Part shown: positions 1-8,141 of the stretch, one piece after another | Layout: every line of letters begins with the position of its first letter | Position numbering within the stretch: the first letter of the stretch is position 1 | Source: an uncultured Saprospiraceae bacterium | GTDB lineage: Bacteria; Bacteroidota; Bacteroidia; Chitinophagales; Saprospiraceae | Assembly (NCBI GenBank): GCA_937926205.1 | Contig: CALEYL010000032.1 | Location: 62,001 to 126,000 of the forward strand | Direction: 5' to 3' | DNA length: 64,000 nt | Made by a program: the position numbers and the translations under genes | Notes under the pieces: model-generated | The model's database searches: none | Told to the model about the DNA's origin: nothing | What the model saw: only the letters and a program-made list of their open reading frames with translations

Positions 1-1492
1 GGGTAGCCGTTTTCTGACCGAACATCGTTGCCGGCACATTACCCGGGAAGATCAATTCCGTAATTTCATCCAGATTTTCACCCACGATGCTGATCATGTC
101 GCCGGGTTTGGCGCTTGCGGGCATACTGGTGATGGTTGCCGAAGTAGAAGCCAGAATCGTAAGCGATTGCCCGGAGCTCACCGTTTCTCCGTTGCGTGCA
201 ACGACAGTAATCGGGCCTGATATCGTGCCAACCGGTACATTTACTTTGATCTCCGTCAATGTGCCATTGCTGACCGCCACTTCTGTGCCGCCGCTGAACT
301 TCACGGTTGCAATCAGGTCCAGGTGATTTCCGGTAATCGTCAGTTCGTTATTGAACTGGATTTCCTGTGGAGCAAAGGAGGTAATGGTTGGTTTTACCAG
401 GTTGAGGGTGCTGCCTGAAACCACGGATTTATCAGCAGCAGTGATGAACGTTACCGCTGCTTCGGTCGCATCTGCCGGCACCTGCACCTGAATGGAGGTT
501 GCTGATCCTCCCAACAGCGTTCCCTGCTTGTCGCCTCCAAAAACGGCCCTGACTATCAGGTCGAGGTTGGTGCCGGAGACGGTGATGTTTTCCCCGTTTT
601 TCGCCGGATTGGGAGACATGCCGCTGATGGCAGGTACCACCAGGGTGAGCGATTCCGAAGTCTCAACCTCCACCAAAGATTTAGCAACCAGTTTAATGGC
701 GCCGTCTTTTGCATTGGCCGGAACATTCAGTACCAATTCAGTAGGGGATGCGCCGGAAAAAGCAGAAACCCGTTCGCCGCCGCTGAAGATGACTTCCTGT
801 GTCAGGTCAAGATCCGTGCCCGTGATCGTCAGCGCGGTTCCGGCTTTAACCGGATTTGGCGACAACTGGGTAACAGAAGGCAGGGTCACGCCGAGTTCGG
901 TTTCAGATTCCACCAGAATCGGATCGGGCATGCCATTGGAGATGACAATTTTCCCCGTTTGGGCGTCTTCCGGTATGCGTACTTCGATTTTTGATTTTGT
1001 CTGACTGATGAAACCCGTGTCCAAAACCGATTTTCGGTTGTTGAAAATAACCTCTTTGATCAGATTGAGGTAATCGCCTTCAATCGTTACCACAGCTCCG
1101 GGCCTGGCATTTTGCGGACTGAAGCTGCTCAGTTTGATTGGTTCGGAAATGGTGAGGATGGTTTTGGTCGTGATGTCGCCCTGCGGCGTTTTTAAAACGA
1201 CCAGACCGTCTACGGTCTCTTCCGGCACTGTAATGACCAGCAATTCCGAAGTTTTGCTGACGAAAGTGCTCACCGAAACATTATTCGAAAGAACAATTGA
1301 AGAAACCTGATCGAGATTGTGGCCTATGAACCTCAGGTTGCCGCCCCGAAGGGCAGGCGATGGGCCAAAGCTCAAGAGTTGAACCTCTGTTCCAATTCCG
1401 TCGTCATCGTTCTTGTCGCAGGAATCTGACAGGATTGCTATGGCCAGAAGCCCTAACAGCAACCAGGGTTTTATATGAGATATGCGTAACAT
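1..1492 (-). CDS. IPT/TIG-repeat surface lipoprotein (3' end beyond window)
   Basis: Reading leftward from the ATG at 1492 the frame stays open to the window edge, giving about 497 residues without a stop, so the C-terminus is missing. The N-terminus has a hydrophobic segment followed by a Ser-Asp-Ser-Cys lipobox and an Asp-rich stretch (CDKNDDDG), typical of a Bacteroidota surface-exposed lipoprotein. At least six tandem units of about 80 residues follow, each with an F/L-x-P-x-x-A-x-x-G start and an I-x-G-x-N/D-L-D motif characteristic of IPT/TIG immunoglobulin-like folds. It lies 18 nt after the glycan-binding protein gene and is probably the last gene of the SusC/SusD operon seen here. 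The likely role is a glycan-binding or spacer protein at the cell surface. That role is inference from context. Confidence 0.8.
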   Translation of the reverse strand, partial: MLRISHIKPWLLLGLLAIAILSDSCDKNDDDGIGTEVQLLSFGPSPALRGGNLRFIGHNLDQVSSIVLSNNVSVSTFVSKTSELLVITVPEETVDGLVVLKTPQGDITTKTILTISEPIKLSSFSPQNARPGAVVTIEGDYLNLIKEVIFNNRKSVLDTGFISQTKSKIEVRIPEDAQTGKIVISNGMPDPILVESETELGVTLPSVTQLSPNPVKAGTALTITGTDLDLTQEVIFSGGERVSAFSGASPTELVLNVPANAKDGAIKLVAKSLVEVETSESLTLVVPAISGMSPNPAKNGENITVSGTNLDLIVRAVFGGDKQGTLLGGSATSIQVQVPADATEAAVTFITAADKSVVSGSTLNLVKPTITSFAPQEIQFNNELTITGNHLDLIATVKFSGGTEVAVSNGTLTEIKVNVPVGTISGPITVVARNGETVSSGQSLTILASTSATITSMPASAKPGDMISIVGENLDEITELIFPGNVPATMFGQKTAT

Positions 1493-1510
1493 AAGCTGGT
1501 CAGTTTAAAG

Positions 1511-2707
1511 TTAATTTTGAACTATGCGAACGTTGTCAATGGCGATTTCTATCGGATTGGCTGCATCGGCGGGCCCGAACAACATCATCGTCAAATTGGT
1601 CAACGAAGGCAGGTTGTTGATGGCAGTGCTGCCAATTTCACTGTCTTCCGGATCGTCTCTGCTATATTTAAACTCGGAAAGCGGGATCGAAATGGTTTGC
1701 CATCCTTCCGTTTTGTAAGGACCATTTTTCCAGGGCCTCCAGCGTGCAAATACCGTTCCGGCGGCATCGCGGCCGTGGTCTTCAGCGAAGGGGCCAAAAA
1801 ATATTTCCATCCGCACACCTTTCCACTCTACCGGGACATTGGCTTCAAATTTTAACACCAAATCGCTGACAGCACCTGTTGCAACGGGTATATTGCCCCG
1901 CCCACGGGGCGCCCAGTATTGCATGGTCATTTCGTTGACCCATTGCCAGGCGCCGTGAGAAGCGCTCTTGAAAAGGGCATAATTGCCTGAGCAATCCGGG
2001 ATTTCACTCGTGTTGCTCTCATTGCGGATTGGCGCCGTCCAGGTCTCGTGCGATTTGGTATCAAAGTCGAGCAGCACATTGCGCTCATCGCGGAAATAAA
2101 ATTTAGATTTGACGGTTCCGAAAGTCGTTTTGACTACAATTTGCCCCGGCGTCGCGCCAACTGGGACGATGGCTTCGATCTGTGTTTTGGTGTAAGAAGC
2201 GATTTCAGCCTCTACATTGCCCGGGAAAAAAACTTTGGGTTCAAAATAAAAATCACCGTCCAGTACTACCGTTCCACCATCAGGCACATATTCGCATTTG
2301 ATGCCTTCCAGTGTCGGGGCCGGCACGTTCACTGAAAAATCGTGCAGCAATTCGCTGCCGTCGCTGAAGACGAAACGGATTTTATTGGTGACGACTACCG
2401 GCACTGTACTCGGCACGTTTACCAGGATGCTTTTTTTGGTGACGTAGGTCGGATTGAGTGTTGCCCGTTGGTCGTTGAACCAAAGCTCTCGCGTTTCGCC
2501 GAGGTTGTCGCCGACAATGGCAATCAGGCTGCCCATAAACGAACCTACCAGTAAAGAATCAGACAGCGCAGGGTCTGTCGAGCGGATGTACAGAACGACC
2601 GGGGGGCCGTCGCTGGCCTGCGAATTGTCCTCTTTTTCGCAAGACATCATCCCGATGAGCACCGTAGCCAGCATCAGGAATGAAAAATATTTTGTGAATG
2701 CGTTCAT
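1511..2707 (-). CDS. Surface glycan-binding lipoprotein (SGBP-B-like)
   Basis: 398 residues. A lipoprotein signal ends in a Met-Met-Ser-Cys lipobox near residue 23. Two IPT/TIG-like domains follow (about residues 35-125 and 130-205), then a C-terminal beta-rich domain of about 185 residues with many aromatic residues (W, Y, F) and an ending of the type IAIDNVRIV. From memory this last part resembles the xyloglucan-binding domain of SGBP-B proteins, although the ligand cannot be read from sequence. In Sus-type loci such proteins hold polysaccharide at the surface next to SusC/SusD. The gene lies 127 nt downstream of the SusD gene and 18 nt upstream of the TIG lipoprotein gene, all on the same strand. 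Family confidence is good; the ligand is uncertain. Confidence 0.82.
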   Translation of the reverse strand: MNAFTKYFSFLMLATVLIGMMSCEKEDNSQASDGPPVVLYIRSTDPALSDSLLVGSFMGSLIAIVGDNLGETRELWFNDQRATLNPTYVTKKSILVNVPSTVPVVVTNKIRFVFSDGSELLHDFSVNVPAPTLEGIKCEYVPDGGTVVLDGDFYFEPKVFFPGNVEAEIASYTKTQIEAIVPVGATPGQIVVKTTFGTVKSKFYFRDERNVLLDFDTKSHETWTAPIRNESNTSEIPDCSGNYALFKSASHGAWQWVNEMTMQYWAPRGRGNIPVATGAVSDLVLKFEANVPVEWKGVRMEIFFGPFAEDHGRDAAGTVFARWRPWKNGPYKTEGWQTISIPLSEFKYSRDDPEDSEIGSTAINNLPSLTNLTMMLFGPADAANPIEIAIDNVRIVQN

Positions 2708-2806
2708 CGTATGTTGATTTTACGATTTTTAAAATTTGTCGATTTGAAAGAAAGGCCAGGTGGAAGCAGATTTGTTACTGAAATGAACCAAAGGAGCAGC
2801 ATGCCC

Positions 2807-2831
2807 CCTTTAACCTTTAACCTTTAACCTT
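2807..2831. repeat. Heptanucleotide tandem repeat CCTTTAA x3.5
   Basis: A short array of the 7-nt unit CCTTTAA lies in the 127-nt spacer between the SusD gene and the SGBP gene, ending just before the SusD stop codon at 2835. It is one of several low-complexity intergenic arrays in the window. It has no visible coding or hairpin potential. Confidence 0.8.
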
Positions 2832-2834
2832 GAA

Positions 2835-4496
2835 TTACTGAAAATCATAATCCACAGCCGGTGCTTCAGGCCCCAACAAAGGATTTGTGACAACTTCGGA
2901 CGCCGGAATGGGCATAAACATTCTGGATTCCGTAATCACAATCGGACTTACCGGCGGTACGATTTCATAGCCCGCAAAAGTGTTTTCATCGGGTGCATTC
3001 GGCGTCGTAACGCGGGTATAGGTAACTTCCCTTTGTTGTCCGTTCAGGAACGCAAGCGCGGCTGCCGGATCGCGGTAGTAAAACCGTTTGATGTCAAACC
3101 AGAAACTGCTTTCCATTCCAAATTCTACCCGGCGCTCTTTCAGAATGTCGCTGAAGGTGAGGCTGGATTTGGGCGACAAACCTGCCCGCTGGCGGATGGC
3201 GTTGAAATATTGGAGCGCTTTGCTGTCGCTGGTGGACGCCCCTGAACCCAGGGTTGCTTCTGCATAAATCAGGTAAACATCTGCCAGCCGGAGGATGTAC
3301 TGATTCATTCTTGTTGCTTGCCCGGTAGACACCGCGCCTCCGGTATCTTCCGCGCTGCCGATGACATATTTTTTCAGGTTGTTCAGCACCGGTGCAGGAT
3401 CTTCGAGTGATTTGCCCGGATCGACCGGATCGCGTCGCACGAGAAAATAGGTGTATCCGCCTTCGCTTTTATTGATTTCCGGATAATGGTCGTCGAGTGT
3501 CATGTAAATCGAAGACCGGCGTTTGTCACCAGACTCAATGTTTTGCACAAAATCATAGGAAGCCGACTTGCCGCCACCCCAGCATTCGCTGTTGCCGGTA
3601 ATGATGCTACTGCGGGCCCAGTTGGCCTGCCGGCTGTTGCCGATGGCGTAGGAGCCTTCCATCCATTGCAGGGCGAAAAGGGATTCAGGGCTGTTGTTGT
3701 TTTCGATTTTGAAAAGGTCGGCATAATTGCCCATCAGGGTCAGGCCGCTGGAAGAGATCACTTCTTCAGCAAGGCTGCGGGCGGTGTTGAAATTCTCTGC
3801 CGACTTGCTGTCGTTGAGGTTTTGGGCCATGGTCAGGTGCAGTTTGGCCAGCATGCCTTTAGCCGACCATTTGCTCACCCTGCCTGATGGCGGATTGGCA
3901 GGCAGGTTTTCGGCAGCGAAAGCCAGGTCCCGGCGCACAAACTCGTAAACGCTGGAGCGGGTGTTTTTAGGCAACTGCAACTGGTTGGCGGCAACCAATT
4001 CCGTAGAGTTTTCCACGATGGGCACTTCGCCCCAATATTCACTGAGCATAAAATAGGCCACGCCCCGGATGAAACGGGCTTCGCCGACGGCTTCTGCAAT
4101 GACTTCATCCGAAACATTGCCGGCTGCTGCCGCGGGCATGTCGTTGATGATCGAATTGGCGTAGGAAACAACCCGGAACAAGCCTTTCCAGCCTGAAGAA
4201 AGGTACGCGTTTCCTGCGTTGTAAGATGCGAAGAAAAACTGACCTTCCTGGTCGTAGGTGTAGTACATATTGCCGGAAAGCACATCGCCGGCAAGCCAGA
4301 AAAATTTATCGTCAAAATCAAACCAGGGCAATCCGTACAGGGAAGCCGTTGCCGATTTGATCTGCGATTCATTCTTGTAGAAATTGTCTGCCGTCAGCCT
4401 GTCCTGTGGCGCGATGTCCAAAAAATCTTTCGTGCAGGATACGCTGAACATCAAGACCAGGCAGAAGGAGATGCTGTATTTGAAATACTTTTTCAT
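2835..4496 (-). CDS. SusD/RagB-family outer-membrane glycan-binding lipoprotein
   Basis: 553 residues. The signal ends in a Phe-Ser-Val-Ser-Cys lipobox followed by TKDFLDIAPQDRLT, the classical mature start of SusD proteins. The N-terminal half has the helical TPR-like layout with W-x-G-L-F-R-V-V-S-Y-A-N, and E-A-R-F-I-R-G motifs that pack against SusC. The C-terminal part carries R-M-N-Q-Y-I-L-R-L-A-D-V-Y-L-I-Y-A-E and a late R-R-V-E-F motif, both standard in RagB/SusD. It acts as the lid on the SusC channel and captures oligosaccharide. The start codon lies 32 nt from the SusC stop, so the two are surely co-transcribed. Length is normal for the family. Confidence 0.96.
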   Translation of the reverse strand: MKKYFKYSISFCLVLMFSVSCTKDFLDIAPQDRLTADNFYKNESQIKSATASLYGLPWFDFDDKFFWLAGDVLSGNMYYTYDQEGQFFFASYNAGNAYLSSGWKGLFRVVSYANSIINDMPAAAAGNVSDEVIAEAVGEARFIRGVAYFMLSEYWGEVPIVENSTELVAANQLQLPKNTRSSVYEFVRRDLAFAAENLPANPPSGRVSKWSAKGMLAKLHLTMAQNLNDSKSAENFNTARSLAEEVISSSGLTLMGNYADLFKIENNNSPESLFALQWMEGSYAIGNSRQANWARSSIITGNSECWGGGKSASYDFVQNIESGDKRRSSIYMTLDDHYPEINKSEGGYTYFLVRRDPVDPGKSLEDPAPVLNNLKKYVIGSAEDTGGAVSTGQATRMNQYILRLADVYLIYAEATLGSGASTSDSKALQYFNAIRQRAGLSPKSSLTFSDILKERRVEFGMESSFWFDIKRFYYRDPAAALAFLNGQQREVTYTRVTTPNAPDENTFAGYEIVPPVSPIVITESRMFMPIPASEVVTNPLLGPEAPAVDYDFQ

Positions 4497-4528
4497 GAAC
4501 GTAAGTTTTAGTGTTGAGGCAATCCGGT

Positions 4529-7500
4529 TTAGAAATCCACATCAATTCCAAAAGTGACCACCCTGGGTGTGGGATAGCGCCCCATGTCTATGTTTTGCAT
4601 CAAAGGATCCTGATTGAAAGAACCAATCTCGGGGTCGTAACCGGAGTACTTCGTGAACGTGTAGAGGTTCTGGACATTCGCGTACAGGCGTAGTTTCTGA
4701 ACCCGGTATTTTTGCGTCAACCGCTCAGGCAGTGTATATCCCAGCAGGATGTTCTGGATGCGCAGGTACGAGCCGTCTTCGATGAAGCGATCCGACATGC
4801 GGTTGTTTCGGTTGTTGTCGTTGGTTGCCGGCCGTGGGATGTTTGTTCCCGGATTGGCGAGATAAACATTGGCGGGATCGATGTCGGAGCCGTTTGGATC
4901 TACATAAGCATAGCGCGCCCGGTCGTTGACCGATGCCGACTGGTTGGAGAAAACACTGGTTTGGCCTTCGATTTGCACCCGGGAGTAATTCAGAATTTCT
5001 GCACCGTAAGAACCGTTGACAAAAATGACCAAATCAAAGGGACCTGCGGTAAACGAGTTGTTCAATCCGAAAGTGAAATCCGGATTTGGATTACCGATGA
5101 TCGTCTGATCGTCCGTGTCGATAACCCCGTCTCCGTTGAGGTCTCTGAACTTGATGTCGCCTATCCAGACCCCCGTGCGCTTGTCCACCTTATTTCTGCC
5201 GTTGGGATATTCGCTGGATACCGAATTTTCAGCAAGAATCTGGACGGCGTGGTTCAGAATGTCTTCCTGGTTGTTGAAAATACCTTCCACCTGATAGCCG
5301 TAGAAAACACCGAGCGGCTGCCCTACACTCGTGCGGGTTGCCGTCTGGAATTCACTGTACCAGTATAGATTGCGCCAGTAAATACTGTTTTCGCTGTCGA
5401 GCTCCAGTACTTTGTTGCGGTTGGCAGAGAAGGTCAGCAGGGTATTCCAGCTGAAATTCTTGCCGGTAACATTAAAGGTATTTATGGAAAGGTCAACCCC
5501 TTTGTTTTCCATCCGCCCTACGTTGGCATAAGGCGCACGAATGTCCGTGTAAGTAGAACCGCCCAGGTAGCTTGGAAGCGACAACTGGAGCAACATGTCA
5601 TCTGTCGTTTTGTGGTAAACATCTACCGAAACGTTGACCCGGTTTTTAATCAGTGAAAGGTCGGCCCCAATGTTGTACTGTTTGGTCGCTTCCCACTTCA
5701 GCTTTGGGTTTGCAATTTTCTCCAGACGGTATGCCGTTCCAAAGGGCGTATTGAAGGTTTGCAGGGAAGAACCATAGAGGTAATTGGCGATGGCCTGGTT
5801 GCCCACCTCGCCGTAACCGACGCGTAGTTTAAGATCTGTATGGAGCGGTTCCATAAATTTCTCGTTGCCTAATCTCCAGGCAAAAGAACCTGATGGGAAA
5901 TATCCCCAGCGATTCTCAGGGCCAAACTTGGAAGAACCATCGGCACGAAGGGTGAAGGTCAGGAGGTAACGGTCATTGAAACTGTAATTGAATCGGCCAA
6001 AATAGGAAGCAATGGCCGCGGCATCTTTCCATCCGGTGGTGCGGGAAGTGATGTCTTCCCCTTCGCTGAGTACCGGAATGTCGTTGGTCGCAAAATTCTT
6101 TTTGGTTACCTGAGTGCCTTCCCACGATGATTTTTGAGCCTCCGTTCCCAGCAAAGCGGTCAGATTGTGAGCATTGCCGATCTTGAAATCGTAGGTGAGA
6201 TAGTTTTTCCAGATCCAGAAGAAACTGCTTTCTTCGCGCTGGCGCAATTGATTCTCGCGATTCTGTAAGGCGCCCCACTGGTAGGTAGGCTGGAATGCTT
6301 TGTTGATGGAGTGGTTGTTGTCGAAACCGATTTCCGAGCGGAAAGTTAGTCCCGGCGTCAAAGTGACATCCGTGAAAATATTGGCCATCATGCGTTCGCG
6401 ATCCAGGGTATTGTTCCGCTGCAGAGCTGCCGCAACCGGGTTGTAATTGGATGCGCCGTAAGTAACTTCCGGGCCCGCATAAGAACCATCGAAATCCCGG
6501 ACCGCAATATCGGGTTGGGAAACAAGGGCCTGCAGGATGATGCCATCGCCGCCGTCGTTCAGCGTTATTTTTTCACCGGTACCGGAATACGCAAAGCTTC
6601 CGCCTACTTTCAGCCAGCTTTTTACCTGGTTGTCCAGGTTGATGCGCGTGGTGTAACGGTCGAAACTCGATCCAATAACGATGCCATCCTGTTGAAAAAA
6701 GCCGCCGGAAATGGCGTAGGTGGTTTTATCCGTGCCACCGGAGATGGAAATCTGGTGGTTTTGCATGCCTGCATCCCGGAATACCTCATCCTGCCAGTCT
6801 GTGCCGGTACCCAGCAAACTGGGATCGAGGTAACGCGGGTTGGGAACCAAATTAAGGTCGCGTGATATCTGAACCTGATAATCTGCAAACTCCTGCAAAT
6901 TCATCATATCCAGCTTATTGGGCAACATTTGCTGTGCGTAATAGCCGCTGTAAGAAATTTTGGCTTCGCCCTTTTTTCCTCTTTTGGTCGTTACGAGAAT
7001 GACGCCATTCGCTGCACGCGCGCCGTAAATGGCTGTTGCAGAAGCATCTTTCAATACTTCGATGCTGACGATATCAGCCGGACTGATGGACGAAAGCGGG
7101 TTTACGCGGTTTTGTCCGTTGGCGCCTCCCGCCCAATCGAATCCTGCTACTGTGGCGCCGTCGCCCTGAAAGGGAATGCCGTCAATCACATACAAGGGTT
7201 CGCTGGAACCTGTAATGGAGTTGGCGCCCCGAATCCTGATCGATGCTGCACCGCCCGGCGCTCCGGAGTTTTGTGTTACCTGAACACCGGCAATCCGCCC
7301 CTGCAGTGCCTGGTCGAAATTCGTCACAACAGTATTCTTGAGTTGTTCGCCGGAAACGGAGGCAACCGCGCCCGTCAGGTCGCTTTTGCGTACCGCGCCA
7401 TAGCCAATAACCACGACATCGTTCAGCAAAACGGAGGAAGTGCTCATGACCAGGTCGATGACAGATTCGCTGCCAACTGTTATTTCCCGGGTTTCAAAGC

Positions 7501-7753
7501 CCGTGTAGCTGAAGCGCAATTTTTCGCCGGTTGCTGCCTGTACATTATAGGCCCCGGATAAATCAGTAACGGCGCCCCTGGTTTCGGCGCCTGTAATCAG
7601 GATGGTGACGCCGATCAGCGGTTCGCCATCGTTGGAGGTAACCGTACCCCTGATGTCGCGCATTTGCGCCACGAGCGCTGAGGTGCCCAGTAAACAGACA
7701 GCAAAAGCCATCGTCAGGCGCCTCAGTGGGCTGGTGTTGAACTTAAGCTTCAT
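4529..7753 (-). CDS. SusC/RagA-type TonB-dependent outer-membrane transporter
   Basis: 1074 residues from the ATG at 7753. A longer frame extends upstream to 7927, but only the 7753 start yields a proper signal peptide (MKLKF... ending Leu-Val-Ala-Gln). After the signal comes a carboxypeptidase-like beta-sandwich (residues about 30-110, R-D-I-R-G-T-V-T-S). The SusC signature VVVIGYGAVRKSDLTGAV follows, then the plug domain with YVIDGIP, SIEVLKDASATAIYGARAANGV and VTTKRGKKG. The remainder is a 22-strand-type beta barrel ending in an aromatic residue (GIDVDF). It imports oligosaccharides with energy from TonB. It is the first gene of the leftward operon, and the 388-nt divergent region 7754-8141 must hold its promoter. 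Confidence 0.96.
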   Translation of the reverse strand: MKLKFNTSPLRRLTMAFAVCLLGTSALVAQMRDIRGTVTSNDGEPLIGVTILITGAETRGAVTDLSGAYNVQAATGEKLRFSYTGFETREITVGSESVIDLVMSTSSVLLNDVVVIGYGAVRKSDLTGAVASVSGEQLKNTVVTNFDQALQGRIAGVQVTQNSGAPGGAASIRIRGANSITGSSEPLYVIDGIPFQGDGATVAGFDWAGGANGQNRVNPLSSISPADIVSIEVLKDASATAIYGARAANGVILVTTKRGKKGEAKISYSGYYAQQMLPNKLDMMNLQEFADYQVQISRDLNLVPNPRYLDPSLLGTGTDWQDEVFRDAGMQNHQISISGGTDKTTYAISGGFFQQDGIVIGSSFDRYTTRINLDNQVKSWLKVGGSFAYSGTGEKITLNDGGDGIILQALVSQPDIAVRDFDGSYAGPEVTYGASNYNPVAAALQRNNTLDRERMMANIFTDVTLTPGLTFRSEIGFDNNHSINKAFQPTYQWGALQNRENQLRQREESSFFWIWKNYLTYDFKIGNAHNLTALLGTEAQKSSWEGTQVTKKNFATNDIPVLSEGEDITSRTTGWKDAAAIASYFGRFNYSFNDRYLLTFTLRADGSSKFGPENRWGYFPSGSFAWRLGNEKFMEPLHTDLKLRVGYGEVGNQAIANYLYGSSLQTFNTPFGTAYRLEKIANPKLKWEATKQYNIGADLSLIKNRVNVSVDVYHKTTDDMLLQLSLPSYLGGSTYTDIRAPYANVGRMENKGVDLSINTFNVTGKNFSWNTLLTFSANRNKVLELDSENSIYWRNLYWYSEFQTATRTSVGQPLGVFYGYQVEGIFNNQEDILNHAVQILAENSVSSEYPNGRNKVDKRTGVWIGDIKFRDLNGDGVIDTDDQTIIGNPNPDFTFGLNNSFTAGPFDLVIFVNGSYGAEILNYSRVQIEGQTSVFSNQSASVNDRARYAYVDPNGSDIDPANVYLANPGTNIPRPATNDNNRNNRMSDRFIEDGSYLRIQNILLGYTLPERLTQKYRVQKLRLYANVQNLYTFTKYSGYDPEIGSFNQDPLMQNIDMGRYPTPRVVTFGIDVDF

Positions 7754-8141
7754 ACAGAACTCAGTTTTAGTGAATGGATGTTGGCATCGAAGCATCCTGA
7801 TTTTTATACCAGCAAAAAGGCTGTTACCGGAATAAAATGATGCAAGTGCTTCAATTGGCAAAATTGAGTAAGGGGGTGGGAAGCCGTAGGGGGGAAACCA
7901 TGCAAACTTGGGGGGTAAATCGAACACAAGTTTTAAAAACCAAAAAAAATTGGGAAATCAGGCCGATTCCCCCTCTTATTAGATACAAAAGCCCCTCATC
8001 GTGCTTTAATTGTTTTGATTTCTTTGCTGTGTTCAGCGCGCTTCCAAAGTGCTGGGTTCTTTTGTAAGCTCAAAAGGTTTTTTCATACATTGCATCCGAG
8101 CCGGGCTGCCATCAGCAGTCCGGTCTTTTAAAACCTGAACC
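7754..8141. promoter_or_regulatory. Divergent intergenic region between SusC operon and glycosidase gene
   Basis: 388 nt separate the two divergently read halves of the utilisation locus, so both promoters and any operator should lie here. Visible features are a G-run-rich patch (about 7870-7915) and an AT-rich patch with TTTTGATTTCTTTG (about 8010-8025). No convincing regulator gene or RNA element is visible. A 76-codon frame inside (7837-8067) has no family features and I treat it as non-coding. Confidence 0.5.

Noticed and set aside
4712..5368. 218-codon plus-strand frame inside susC
   Set aside because: Antisense of an intact SusC barrel; its length is explained by the GC-skewed codons of the real gene.
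7837..8067. 76-codon plus-strand frame in the divergent region before the DUF5060 gene
   Set aside because: Odd composition (G-runs, many Lys and Cys), no RBS and no recognisable domain. The region must hold two promoters.
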